From NCBI GenBank assembly GCA_022414725.1, contig CM039464.1, positions 59,697,501 through 59,761,500 on the forward strand: a DNA stretch of 64,000 bases, written 5' to 3'. This DNA comes from Microglena sp. YARC. Its lineage: Eukaryota; Chlorophyta; Chlorophyceae; Chlamydomonadales; Chlamydomonadaceae. Below are positions 12,801-23,061 of the stretch, in pieces (the first letter of the stretch is position 1; each line of letters opens with the position of its first letter). The notes beneath the pieces are model-generated. The model saw nothing but the letters and a program-made list of their open reading frames with translations. It made no database searches and was not told the origin of the DNA. Position numbers and translations under genes: made by a program.

Positions 12801-15800
12801 CAGACTTGTACGATTCAGATTATAATGATAGCATATATGAGCATCGCAATTCGCAAAAGGACGTCTTATAAGCTCTTTTGGGGCCATTAGCTGCAATTCA
12901 TGAAACACAAGTTTCGAAGTTTCAAAATGTAACCATCAAACATATGCGTGTGAGGGGGGTGCATGTAGACAGGGTTTTTTGTGCGTTCCCCCCCTCCCCC
13001 CCCCCCCCCCCCCCGAATTAAACAACATTATAATTTGTGAAGAGGGATCATCCACACAAAATGTTCGCCTGTTAGTCAGTTATTTAGTTACAACAATTTT
13101 CAGGTTTCATGAAAAAACAAAGCAAAACGTGTGCATTATGACAGATATAAAACAATGATCAGACTTACTTGTACAATTCAGATTATAATGACAGCATATA
13201 TGAGCATCGCAATTCGCAAAAGGAGCTCTTTTGGGGCCATATAGTACAAACAATTTCCAGTTTTTCATGAAAAATAAGCAAAAAGTGTGCATTATGACAG
13301 ATATACTACAATTATCAGACTTGTACGATTCAGATTATAATGATAGCATATATGAGCATCGCAATTCGCAAAAGGACGTCTTATAAGCTCTTTTGGGGCC
13401 ATTAGCTGCAATTCATGAAACACAAGTTTCGAAGTTTCAAAATGTAACCATCAAACATATGCGACTATATGGTGTTTGGGAGGTGATTTTTTGTATTCAA
13501 TTAATCATTTTGAGTTCGAGGGTTTGCTTTATATCATCTGAAACAACTTCAATAAAGGATTTTCAAATTTCAAAATTCAAATATCACTATAAACAAAAAT
13601 TCTTCAACTTTCCCTAAAAACATCCACATCTGAAGCTAGATTTTGATTTGGGAAGGGGGGTGAATTCTCAAGTTGGGAGGTGGGATTGGGACAGTGGGAT
13701 GTGAATTTTCAAATTGTACTGCTATTCCAGTAAAATTCGCAGCCTCCAACCTTGTGTTAGGGGTTCGTTAAGTCTTCCGTCGCGCCGAAACTTAATACGC
13801 GGTAGCTTGCGCTATCTCATACCTCAATCTTGTTTATCCAAGCTTGTTTATCCAAGCTTTTTTGTAGATCTCGTGTACTGCCATCGGCCTCCAAGCAGGG
13901 CTGTTCGCAGCCAGATGCGAATGCGAATACAAATAACCTGCGCATCTAGATGACTCATTTGCGGACAATCTGATATACTCATAATTTGATTCTGAGCATT
14001 TAAGTCTTGTATGGCTTTGAATCACAACAGCAATTCAACTTAGGGCGTTTTAAGACATAGACCCTGATGGAGAGAAGCGACTCAATGAATAAACAAATAA
14101 ATATTAAAATATTAGTCCTAAATGAATACATGAATCAATTAAAACATGAATAAATGAAAACATGAAAATGTGAAAATATGAAAAACTGAAAACATGAATA
14201 CATGAATACAAGAATCTATGAATAGGGTAAATTAATACATGAGTAAAATAATAAATAGGTACACAAAAAATTATAAATTGATAAATGGATAAACGAGTAA
14301 ATGAATACAGCAATACATGAATACATAAATGAATGTATGAATGAATTAATGGATATAAAATGAATAAACAATCCACTCTCTACATGCACCATCCGCACCT
14401 TACAATCATCCAGCACCCCCGTCGCCCCCTCAAAGAAGGCAACGCCATAGCCCTTGTTGTCCAGCACATCGCACCGGGTGAGCTTCACAAATGAGGAGCT
14501 CCCCACCGCCTGCGCTCAAAGTATGGAGAAGCTGGTCAGCACTTAGCTGGTCAGTGCTTAACTGGTCATTACTTAGCTGGTCAGCACTTAGCTGGTCAGT
14601 GTTTCGTTGGTCAGTGCTTCGCTAGTCAGCACTTAGCTGGTCAACACTACGTATATCAGCACTCAGCTGGTAAGAACTTGCCTGATCAGGACTTCTCTGG
14701 TCAGCAATTAGCTGGTCAGGACTTAGCTGGACAGCACTTAGCTGGTCAGCAGGAAGTCGGTCAGCACTCAGCTGGTTGACACTTTGCTGGTAAGCACTAA
14801 GCTGGTCAGCACTTAGATGTTCAGTGCTTAGCTGGTCAGCACTTAGCTGGCCAGTGCTTAGCTGGTCAGCACTTAGTTGGTCAGGACTTAGCTGGTCAGC
14901 ACTTAGCTGGTCTGAACTAGCTGGTCAGTGCTTAGATGGTCAGCACTTATCTGGTCAGTGCTTAGCTGGTCAGCACTTAGCTGGCCATAACTAAGATGGT
15001 CAGCACTTAGCTGGTCAGCACTTAGTTGGTCAGGACTCAGCTGATCAGCACTGAGATGGTCAGCACTGAGATGGTCAGCACTAAGACGGTTAGCACTTAG
15101 CTGGTCAACACTTAGCTGGTCAGCACTTGGGTTTTATGGTGGTCTAGGTTTAGAACCTGAAGGGTTTGGGTGGTTTTGGGTTTTCAGCATTCAGGGTTCA
15201 GGGTTTAGGTTTAGGTGTTTGAGGTTTTTTAGGAACATAAGTGTGGATGAGTCGGTCACACACACACACACTCCCCACTCCACCCCCATTCACAGATCAG
15301 ACAGTAACACGGACAGAAAACTGGGTGGCCCTAAGGGCTCCCTCCCCCTTGAAGAGGGGAATCCGCTAAAAATAAGTGCATACCACCTAAGAGTGGATAC
15401 GATTCCCTCTACCTGCACTCCACAGCCCTCATTCTGAGTCAGGCTGCTGTACTCGCACATGATGGATCCTCCCCTCAAGGCAGCTACTCCCGCCTTCTTG
15501 CAGCCTTGGACACTGCAGCCGTGTGCTATGATGCTGACGCCGGCGCCCACTGCGAGGATCCCCGTGCCTCTGGAGCTACCGGTGATGGTGCAGTTGTCTA
15601 GAGTAGCACTCGAGTCCTGTTCCACACACAGAGCGTAGGTGGCCGCTGAGGTGGGGCGAAGGGGAGGTTAGGATGATGCCAAGGGGTTTACGGATTGAGA
15701 CAAGAAACCCTATAAACAATCACATGGGATGAAGTGAAAGCTAACTATGTGTTGATGAAAGAGCAAGGGTGGCTGCTGTGTTGAGGAGGTCATTGCATAT

Positions 15801-18800
15801 ATACATGGTTTGAATCCCAGCCATCTTGCCCCAGCCATCCTAGCCCAGCCACCTTGCCCCGCTATCCTGCCCAGCCATCTTGAGGAGGAAAGAAGAGGAC
15901 GGATACAGATGACCTGAAGTATTGCATAACAAAACAATAGGTTGAAGTGAAAGATAAGGATGTATGAGAGAGTGTGGGAGGTCGCAACGGTGGGGTTGAG
16001 AGGAAGATGGATAGATGTGTCACAGGGTGTGGTGAAATGAAATAAATGAAAGAAAATACAAAACAGATCAATAGATACATAGATACAAAGATAAATAAAT
16101 ATATATAAACGTATATGGTCAAGTGAAATGAAGCTATGGATGTGTCACTCACGTACCTGATGACTTGTCAGCCTGCACACTTTCCCCATATCCTAGGTAT
16201 GGAGGTTACAGCCAGGGTACTACTTCTTGCCAAATTGGTCAGCGCTTAAAGCGCAAAAACGTCAAACCGTCGTTTTGGTGGCGAAAAGCGCAAAAACTGC
16301 GCGCTGCGCCCACAGGGGGTTGAAAAAACTGCGTGAAACGCGCAGAGAGGCTCAAAAAGGCAGCGCGGCACCGCGTGCTTAGTAGTACCCTGGTTTCAGC
16401 CTTGCATCCTCTAATTGGCTAAAGGGATCTGCCCAACCACAAATATTAATCATGAACATTGATAGATTTACAGGAGGTGCTGATACCCTATGTGGCAGCC
16501 TTGCATCCGCCACCCACCTGATGACTTGCCAACCAGAGTGCATATTCCGATAAAGAGTGTGTAGTAACTTAATACTACAAGGACCAGACTTTACCCTGCC
16601 TTACATCATGCTTTCCAACCAGGCGGTATTGGTTACACTTTGATACGGTTACTCTCAAATACGGATTTGTCCTCGTGGCTTGTATATTCAGATAACAAAT
16701 GCAACAACTGATAGTGTCTTGAATCACACACCTGATGACTTGACAACTAGTGCGCAGTCCTTCAACACAATGCCGCTTGCTCGAGTCAGTTTTACCAGAC
16801 CGTCGGCATTCTCTTTGTCCTTGTCCTTGTCCTTGTCCTTGTCCTTGCTCAGCCTGGCTCGAGTTGTCATCGATTGCAGAGTCAGGCCCTGTCCCACCAC
16901 CGTGATTTTATGCAGATGCACACCCTGGCCGGTAATGATCAGCTGCTCTCCCCTCTCTAACTCAATGGTTCCGTTCTTGAGGACGGCGCCATCTAGATTG
17001 ATGGCCAGCGAGCCGTTCTTCACAGCTCCGGGCTTCGTGGTGGACCTGAGGGTTATTTTGAAGTTTAATTGTTACATGGTTTTTCAGCCAACTCTGGGCA
17101 GCTCACCATCTTCTAATTGAACGTACCCCTGTGCGATACCCAAGGATATGGAGCACACTAAGTGGATGAACTTGAACTTGGTAACATAGCTTCAGACAGC
17201 AATATGGCTGCTCACCGTCTTCGGCAGTAAAACAGAAACAGGAAAATGTAAACGCGAACAAATCATTTTTCAAACTAAGAGGATTAAACAGTTTAAAGAC
17301 TTGTCTAGGTCTAGAGATGGTGAAAGAGAAGTTAGAAATGGATGATGGGCTGGGGCCCTAAACACCTGGCAGGCATCAAATCGAAGGCACACACCAACCA
17401 CCAACAGAACCCCCAAACCACCCAAACTGGTCCATCCAGTACCTTAGGGTTATGCCACCCAGCTCGAAGGTGCTTCCACAAACCACCGAGGCCATCAAAG
17501 CAGCCAAGTCCTCTAGTGTATCTTGCACGTTGAGTACATGCCACATGTTGCTGGCCATCAGGGATTTGTACTCCCTCCCTAGGCTGCGGAGTTTGTTGGC
17601 GTCGAGCTCGGTCTTGATGCCAGGGGGGGCGCTGGAGGCTTTGAGGAGGATAGAGGAGGGAGAGAAGCAAGTGTTCCCCGCATCATCGCTGTTGTCGTCC
17701 TCAGACAAAACCACTGGGATAGAGGCTTCTGGTTGGTGTCCGTGCTGGTGATGGTTTTGGTGGTATTGGTGTTGGTGCTGGCTTTGGGTGTTGGTTGGTT
17801 TTGTGTTGGTGATATACGGATTTTGGTGATGATGTTTTTATTGTTGGTTGCTGATTTAAGTCATACTAGTGTTGGTGTCTGTTGGTGTTGGTTGGTGCTG
17901 GTGTTCTTTGGTGTTGGTTTTGGCGTTGGTTGGTGATTTTGGTGTTGTTGGTGATGTTTGTGATGTTTAGTGTTGGTGTTAGTTATGTTGGTGATGGTGC
18001 TGGTTATTGTTGGTGTTTGTTGATACTGGGTTTGGTGTTGGTTGGTGATGGTGTTTGGTATCGGTTGGTCTTGGTTTGATTGTGGTTGGTTGCCCCTGAC
18101 CGAGTAATGCATCACCACCAACATCCTTACTTAGTTTCTTGTGTGGTTTTAAGGTTGTTTTGGGTGTTCAGGTTGTTGAAGTTGTCTGCACAGAATCTGA
18201 CGCATATACAGCGGTCATGTCAGCTGCATGCATGGCCATATCTACATACCTGGCAGTAGAGCAGTTTGTGTAGGCACTGTGTAGATGCGTCTACGGGGCG
18301 TATCTCGTCCTCTGCTATAACCCAGCAACTGTTGGTCCCTTTCCCATGTTCCTTTCTTTAGCCTCAAACCTTTCCCCTGATTTTGAGCATAGATGTAGTA
18401 TATAACTTTTCCAAATGTAGAATGCCAAGATTTGTGTCTCAATATTCATACGTTTAGATTCGTATGTCAACCAGCATCCCAGAAGTCCCCCCCATACACA
18501 CACCACGGGGCTTTTTTTCCATTTAGACCCTGCTAATATCGAGGTTGGGCAAGTCCCTATAGCCTATTTGCCCCTGGACTGTAAGTTGCAAACAACTTGG
18601 TGCGATGTGCAGCACTTCGGCTAAGACTTTTAGCAAAAAACAATATCGACAGTGCTCGATGCCTCAGCCTAAGGTTTTAGGAGATGAAAACATTACAAAT
18701 CGGTCTGCAGGATTTTAGTAACTTTCAGGATCAACCAATAAAATCATATATTGTTCCCATCTATGGTTAAGGGTTTGAGCCATTAGGGGTTTAATCCACT

Positions 18801-21800
18801 TTATTTAGAGGAAGGTACTTTTTACCCTCCCACCCCGTATTCGCTTTTTAACTAAAGCTATAGAAGTATGGTAGGGACTGGCCGGCTATGTGAACATGCA
18901 ACTCATGCACATGCGTACCTTTTGCTGTCTCCTGACAGGATATATCATAAGAACAAAAAAATCAGTTGCCAAGCAGGGTACTACATTTTGTCAAATTGGT
19001 CATCGCTTTGTAGTGCAAAAAGCGCAAAAACTGCACACTGCGCCCACAGGGAGTTGAAAAAACTGCGCAGAACGCGCAAAGGGGCTCAAAAAGCGTGCGC
19101 AAAATCGCGCTGCTGCGCGCGCTTTGTAGTACCCTGTTGTCAAGCAGCTCCTTGGTGAGTAAATGTCTTGTGGGTTTGAGACATACATTTCTAGGGAACG
19201 GCAATATGATACCATATACATACATACAATATCATGTCATCATATGATATCATATGATGCAGGCAGTCTAACTAGGCTAAAGTTTTCATTTATATACAAT
19301 ATCATCAGGTGCAGTTAGTATTATATCATTTGATATCATGCCTGCCATGGGTCCATGTCATATGATATGCAGGTCCCTACACATTTAGCCTGCCAGCTTC
19401 TCTGCTAATATGAAACTTGATCAAGTGTAGGAATGGGTTGAATAACAGCCAGTAACGCTGGACTTGATTTTTTTTTGCATGGCAACTCTGTTCAGCCTTT
19501 CTGTCTACTCCCGGTATGTATACACAAACATGCATAGTGCTGTAATCCACAGACTTCTGGGTCTCGCTTCTGCCTGCGCCTCGGGAGCGACCTTGCTGAC
19601 CTGTCGTCCTGACGCATTTTGTTTTCCTTCCCCCAGACTCCAACCGTCCACCCATTTCCGTACGAGGTTGTCCGGTTTGGTGCCCGGATCTTCCTACAAT
19701 TTCTTTTCCATCTCCGGCATCTGCACTTCCCTCTATCTCTCCAGCACAATATATTGTATGATGTTGATACCGTACAAAAATACGATATCAAATACCCTAT
19801 CTTATTGTACAATACCGTAAGTTAGCTTTCATGATATCATACGATCATTCTGGGGAGCATTACAATATTAACAAACATAAACATGTTTGATCCCACCACT
19901 GTCACTCATCAACTTCCCAGGTATTGGATATATATTGCTTATAAGCCACCACCCCCCCCCCCCACCCCCCCCAACACGCACACACACACACCACCAATAC
20001 CACCAACACACTCGCAAACCACACACACACTGGCTAGATTCCCCGTTGCTATCCTGCACTGTGATGGAGAACCTGCCCCTCACACTCCCAAGTAATCCTC
20101 AGGTACTGCTTCAGAGCCTAACAAAGGGGGCCCACCCGGTACTTGAAAGACAAAGCTTTATAAAAGGTTATAATGTCTTAATAAGAGGCCCCTTCCCGTT
20201 CTCGGAACGTTAACTCGTGTGACATGTGACTGCATCCCACTCACAGAAGGATTGGGATACGAATCATTGGCTTGCTCCAGGTCATCCAGGTCTGGCACTG
20301 GTAGCTTCTCCGCCTGCACAAAATAAACAAAATAAATAAATATTGCGCTTTTTTACGAGGTGTGAGGTTGAGAAAGCCAGCCAATTTCCTTGCACTGGGG
20401 CCAACCACCAACTCCTGCAAATTTACTTTTCAGCATGTGTCAATGTGCGTGTGTGTGCGTGTGTGTGTAATCTCACTTGCCATTGCAGAGCAATAGACGG
20501 ACTTGACATGACTACATGAGCCATGCTGCACATGCCGTTTTTGTGTCTGTGTTTGGTTTGTTTGGTTTGGTTTGGTTTGGCTTGGTTTGGCTTTGCGTCT
20601 AGTGGTACACCAAATTGCTCAAACGAAGAAGGGTCAGGGTTCGATTCCCCCTACGGTCACCCTTGGCAAAGCAGGTCGTTTTCAACCGCGATGGTAGCTT
20701 GTCCAGTCGAGGTTGTAGACCTTCCACCAGGCATTATCATTACCTTTTTGGTTTGGCTTGGTTGGTTTGGTTAGGTTTGGTTTGATTTGGTTTGATTTGA
20801 TTTGGGTTGATTTGGGTAGGTTCAGGTAGGTTTTATGCGGTTTGGTTTGGTTTGGCTTAGTTTGGGGTTTGGGTTGGGTTGGGTTTTTTAGGTGTCCGGG
20901 TCCAGGTCCAAAGATCTCTCTCACTGCTTGTCTAATGATCTCACTGTCCACTATTGACATGAGCCAAACTGCACATGCCGCTTGGGGGTTGGGGGTTGGG
21001 GGTTGGGGTTGGGGGTTGGGGTTGGGGGTTGGGGGTTGGGGTTGGGGGTTGGGGGTTGGGGGTTGGGGCTGGGGGCTGGGAGTTGGGGGTTGGGGGTTGG
21101 GGGTTGAGGGTTGGGGGTTGGGGTTGGGGGTTGGGGGTTGGGGTTGGGGGTTGGGGGTTGGGGGTTGGGGGTTGGGGTTGGGGGTTGGGGGTTGGGGGGG
21201 GTTGGGGGTTGGGGGTTGGGGTTGGGGGTTGGGGGTTGGGGGTTGGGGGTTGGGGGTTGGGGGTTGGGGGTTGGGGGTTGGGGGTTGGGGGTTGGGGGTT
21301 GGGGTTGGGGTTGGGGGTTGGGGGTTGGGGTTGGGGTTGGGGGTTGGGGGTTGGGGGTTGGGGGTTGGGGGTTGGGGGTTGGGGGTTGGGGTTGGGGGTT
21401 GGGGGTTGGGGGTTGGGGGTTGGGGGTTGGGGTTGGGGGTTGGGGGTTGGGGTTGGGGGTTGGGGGTTGGGGGTTGGGGGTTGGGGGTTGGGGTTGGGGG
21501 TTGGGGGGGTTGGGGTTGGGGGTTGGGGGTTGGGGGTTGGGGGTTGGGGTTGGGGGTGGGTCGGGGGGTGGGGGGTGGGGTGTCCAGGTTCGTGTCCAAA
21601 GCTCTTTCTTACCACTTGTCTAACGATCTCACTGTCCACCATTCCAATAACGAGGTTCAGGTCGTTGACAGCCCCATTTGGGTTGGGTTGGAGGTTGGGT
21701 TAGGTTGGGGGGGTAGATGTCCAGGTTCAAATATCTTTTTTACCGCTTTTCAAATGAACTAACTCTCCACCATTATTCTCATAACGAGGTTCAGATCATT

Positions 21801-23061
21801 GACGTTTGCCATTTTGGTTTGGTTGGGGGTTGGGATATCCGGGTCCGGGTCCAAAGCTCTTTCTTACCGCTTGTCTAACGATCTCACTGTCCACCATTCC
21901 CTTAACGAGGTTCAGGTCATTGACGGCTCCGTTAAGCTTAGCCTCCATGTACATTATGTCCTTTTCTACCAGAAGGGAGGAGACGTGCATCAGTATCTTC
22001 TTGTAGCCTTTCATGTTCCACTTGGAAGTCAGGACCAGGACTTCATGGAGCACATTGTGCACATCCGCAGAATGTCGCTGAAGATGGAAGCAGCGGTTGA
22101 GCTGGCGTTCCTGTTGTGCAGAAATGTGCAGGAAGGGTTTTGAGAGAGCTTGCATCCACTGTGAATTTGGGGGGTCGTCGGCACCATTTTCTTTGGCTAA
22201 TAAGAGTGCACTTTGGATGACCATGGTCCCACAGGGGTGCAGAAAAGGGTGCCAAAGACCCCTAAATTGTCAGTGATCATGGGGGGTGTTAAGGTGTTTT
22301 TCGGTAGTTTTGTCAGAGCTTGCATCATGACGTGTTTTTATGTTGAAGGAGGAGGGGCAGGAAGTTTTTTGTGAAACGTTGCATTATGAGGTGTGTAATG
22401 GTGTCTTTAAGTATTTTGTCAGAGTTCACATGGCTGCAGAACAGGCTGAACACCTGTTTAACAAACTGAACAGAATGCAGGCTGCCGTAGGAATTAGAAG
22501 CACCATGGTGCTTTGTGAAGACACTGGCTCCTTTTACCTTATACAAAAACCTGTTCCAGAGTGCTCCAGGATATAGGTGGCAAAATATGCTCCAGAGCCT
22601 TGCTCACACTTGAACAATCAAGATTAACTCAATCACAAGCTGGGCTGGCCTGCTCGACGGATTTTTCCTCAAAATATTGAAAATAACACAAACATCATGC
22701 AATGAATTGATGAATTAGTTAGTATGGTAGATTTAGAAACCTGAATCCCCCCCCCACACACACACACCACCACCACACGCACACACACACATATGCGTGT
22801 GCGCGCACACACACATATACATACACATACTCAAGCAAAGGCACACACACACGCGTACCAACCACCACCACTGCCAAGGCATATACATCATACTCACACA
22901 CGCATCATCTTGGGTGCAAGCACGCTCAACGTCTTGGCAAGAATGTCCACTCTTGAGTTCAGGTGTGCTGCTGATTGCTCATTCTTGACCGCGGTCACGC
23001 ACATATTTTGGATGTCATAAGCAAGCTTAATGCAATTTGTGATTTCTCCTGCCAAAGCCAT
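8649..23061 (-). CDS. MLKL N-terminal-like helical domain + right-handed beta-helix protein, 9 exons, 861 aa
   Basis: Reconstructed minus-strand gene. The exons, in transcript order, are 23061-22898, 22481-22454, 22110-21868, 20313-20245, 17699-17443, 17045-16732, 15645-15413, 14509-14399 and 9815-8649. Every junction has GT..AG and compatible phase, giving 862 codons including the stop. Residues 1-145 are helical, with a first helix starting MALAGEITNCIKLAYDIQ and a heptad-rich continuation. The spacing and pattern resemble the four-helix MLKL N-terminal (HeLo-type) fold. A low-complexity acidic linker follows. From about residue 250 to the end come beta-helix rungs (repeated C..T.S...G patterns, Asn/Gly turns). 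No kinase domain and no pectate-lyase catalytic residues are evident. A (Lys-Asp)n run from a coding hexanucleotide lies in exon 6. The start ATG is the first in an open exon. Exon 2 (28 nt) and the 5' edge of exon 5 are the least certain parts. The MLKL-like call is by pattern, not by search. Confidence 0.7.
9830..12440. repeat. Intronic GT-rich array with copied exon-9 edges
   Basis: Degenerate TGGGTTGGTGTTTGGGGGTT units fill the intron before exon 9. Embedded at about 10181, 10301, 11580, 11905, 12037, 12190 and 12390 are ~45-bp copies of the exon-9 start with its splice acceptor (minus strand CCTCACAG followed by a GGCAGGCAACGCC-like stretch). Confidence 0.85.
12432..13470 (+). repeat. 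~518-bp tandem duplication with poly-C
   Basis: GTGAGGGGGGTGCATGTAGA begins both copies (near 12432 and 12951), followed by a poly-C tract and ATTAAACAACATTATAATTT. Each copy contains two ~150-bp subunits ending GAGCATCGCAATTCGCAAAA. The near identity suggests a recent duplication. A diverged reverse copy of the subunit lies near 23560-23680. Confidence 0.9.
13618..14056 (+). repeat. ~430-bp dispersed repeat, copy A
   Basis: Shares ordered blocks with 53262-53690: CATCCACATCTGAAG, GCAGCCTCCA, CTTGTGTTAGGGGTT versus CTTGTGGTTGGGGTT, GATCTCGTGTACTG, and TTAGGGCGTTTT. The copies are well diverged. It may be a degraded retroelement, but no protein domain is recognisable. Confidence 0.65.
14399..14509 (-). 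CDS. Exon 8, one beta-helix rung
   Basis: Acceptor TACTTTGAGCGCAG, donor GATTGTAAG|GTGCGG. The 37 codons form one rung with FVKLTRCDVLDNKGYGVAFF. Phase 0 on both sides. Confidence 0.85.
14521..15125 (+). repeat. CTTAGCTGGTCAGCA minisatellite
   Basis: About 40 units of 14-15 bp (CTTAGCTGGTCAGCA and variants) in the intron between exons 7 and 8 of the beta-helix gene. No exon edge is visible within it. Confidence 0.93.
15413..15645 (-). CDS. Exon 7, beta-helix rungs
   Basis: Acceptor GCCCCACCTCAG, donor GTGCAG|GTAGAGG. It encodes clear rungs, for example SSATLDNCTITGSSRGTGIL and GVSIIAHGCSVQGCKKAGV. The phase joins exon 6 through a split Ala codon. Confidence 0.85.
16213..16392. mobile_element. 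hAT-like MITE, CAGGGTACTAC family, copy 1
   Basis: 180 bp with ends CAGGGTACTAC and GTAGTACCCTG. It is flanked by GTTACAGC and GTTTCAGC, matching at 7 of 8 bases. The interior has AAAGCGCAAAAACTGCGCGC words shared with copies at 18974 and 55598. No coding capacity. It sits in the intron between exons 6 and 7 of the beta-helix gene. Confidence 0.85.
16732..17045 (-). CDS. Exon 6, first beta-helix rungs with (KD)n run
   Basis: Acceptor ATAACCCTCAG. It encodes repeats such as NGSLAINLDGAVLKNGTIEL and GQGVHLHKITVVGQGLTL, then a Lys-Asp run from a GACAAG hexanucleotide, then RASGIVLKDCALVVKSS. Donor TCATCAG|GTGTGTG, phase 1. Confidence 0.8.
17443..17699 (-). CDS. Exon 5, linker into beta-helix
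   Basis: Open for 257 nt with SSILLKASSAPPGIKTELDA and MWHVLNVQDTLEDLAALMAS. It ends CTAAG|GTACTGG in phase 2. The acceptor TTTTGTCTGAG at 17700 is chosen because it keeps phase 0 with exon 4. An alternative CCAACCAG acceptor upstream would need another exon. Confidence 0.7.
17733..18080. repeat. GTTGGTGTTGGT intronic array
   Basis: Degenerate GGTGTTGGTGATGGT-type repeat directly upstream of exon 5 (minus). On the transcribed strand it is an A/C-rich tract ending at the acceptor. Confidence 0.8.
18539..18590 (+). mobile_element. LINE 3'-end fragment
   Basis: GGTTGGGCAAGTCCCTATAG and CCCCTGGACTGTAA match the 3' terminal part of the longer LINE copies at 27165-27345 and 49033-49624. Severely 5'-truncated. 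Confidence 0.55.
18974..19136. mobile_element. hAT-like MITE, CAGGGTACTAC family, copy 2
   Basis: 163 bp, ends CAGGGTACTAC and GTAGTACCCTG, flanked by TTGCCAAG and TTGTCAAG (7 of 8 identical). Same AAAAAGCGCAAAAACTGC interior as the other copies. Confidence 0.87.
19192..19380. mobile_element. Palindromic ATATGATATC MITE, copy a
   Basis: Starts TAGGGAACGGCAATATGAT and ends GATATGCAGGTCCCTA. It carries the family core CAGTCTAACTAGGCTAAAG. The flanks TACATTTC and CACATTTA agree at 6 of 8. Confidence 0.75.
19535..19650 (-). other. Weak extra exon candidate in beta-helix gene
   Basis: An open minus-strand stretch reads EDPGTKPDNLVRKWVDGW between a TTGTAG and a CAG|GTCAGC. It would be phase 0, but its acceptor lacks a pyrimidine tract and the gene closes without it. 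Confidence 0.2.
20245..20313 (-). CDS. Exon 4, acidic linker
   Basis: Acceptor TTTTGTGCAG and donor GTGAGTGGG bracket 69 nt encoding AEKLPVPDLDDLEQANDSYP plus three residues. Phase 0 at both ends, joining exon 3 cleanly. Confidence 0.75.
20590..20750 (+). mobile_element. tRNA-derived SINE-like repeat, copy 1
   Basis: GTCTAGTGGTA resembles a pol III A box, and GGTTCGATTCC at about 20639 is a near-perfect B box. Downstream is the family body CAACCGCGATGGTAGCTT to CACCAGGCATTATCATTA, which recurs at 26711, 52664 and 58868. It is not a functional tRNA, as no acceptor-stem pairing is evident. Confidence 0.5.
20893..20963 (-). repeat. Decayed copy of exon-3 donor edge
   Basis: Minus strand: AGTGGACAGTGAGATCATTA, then GACAAGCA|GTGAGAG, then GGACCTGGACC. 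It matches the real exon-3 end and the first intron bases. Two more copies lie at 21590-21676 and 21720-21806. The last has an in-frame stop. Confidence 0.8.
20980..21560. repeat. GGGGGTTGGGGTT intronic satellite (G4-prone)
   Basis: About 580 bp of GGGGTTG/GGGGGTTG units on the plus strand, in the intron after exon 3 of the minus-strand gene. Dense G-runs predict quadruplex formation on the non-template strand. It is bordered on both sides by copies of the exon-3 donor edge. Confidence 0.95.
21868..22110 (-). CDS. Exon 3, second half of helical domain
   Basis: Acceptor ATTTCTGCACAACAG, donor GCG|GTAAGAAAG. The 81 codons contain KILMHVSSLLVEKDIMYMEA and AVNDLNLVKGM, amphipathic helices spaced like helices 3-4 of MLKL N-terminal bundles. 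Three decayed copies of its 3' edge and donor lie downstream in the intron. Confidence 0.75.
22454..22481 (-). CDS. Exon 2 candidate, 28-nt mini-exon
   Basis: Preceded by TTCTAATTCCTACGGCAG and followed by GTGTTCAGCC. Its 28 nt encode VLHSVQFVKQ when joined in phase 2 and return the frame to phase 0 exactly as exon 3 requires. It is supported by phase arithmetic and splice signals only. Confidence 0.45.
22750..22860. repeat. CA/GT microsatellite
   Basis: CACACACA-type repeat with CACCACCAC in intron 1 of the beta-helix gene. Confidence 0.85.
22898..23061 (-). CDS. Exon 1, MLKL-like helical start
   Basis: Begins ATGGCTTTGGCAGGAGAAAT and encodes 54 residues rich in heptad Leu/Ile/Val (for example HLNSRVDILAKTLSVL). 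It ends at a strong donor, GTGAGTATG, in phase 2. A CA-rich array starts just inside the intron. Confidence 0.7.

Noticed and set aside
20593..20662. Possible functional tRNA gene
   Set aside because: Good A- and B-box-like words, but no acceptor-stem or anticodon-stem pairing. Better explained as a SINE head.
20682..21762. Several 230-300 codon frames on both strands
   Set aside because: Translations of the GGGGTTG satellite (NPQPPTP or GWGLGVG). They lie in an intron of the beta-helix gene.
22340..22576. Plus-strand 78-codon frame opposite exon 2 of the beta-helix gene
   Set aside because: Protein-like in part, but it lies within an intron of the minus-strand gene and has no supporting splice context. 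The minus-strand mini-exon explains the region better.
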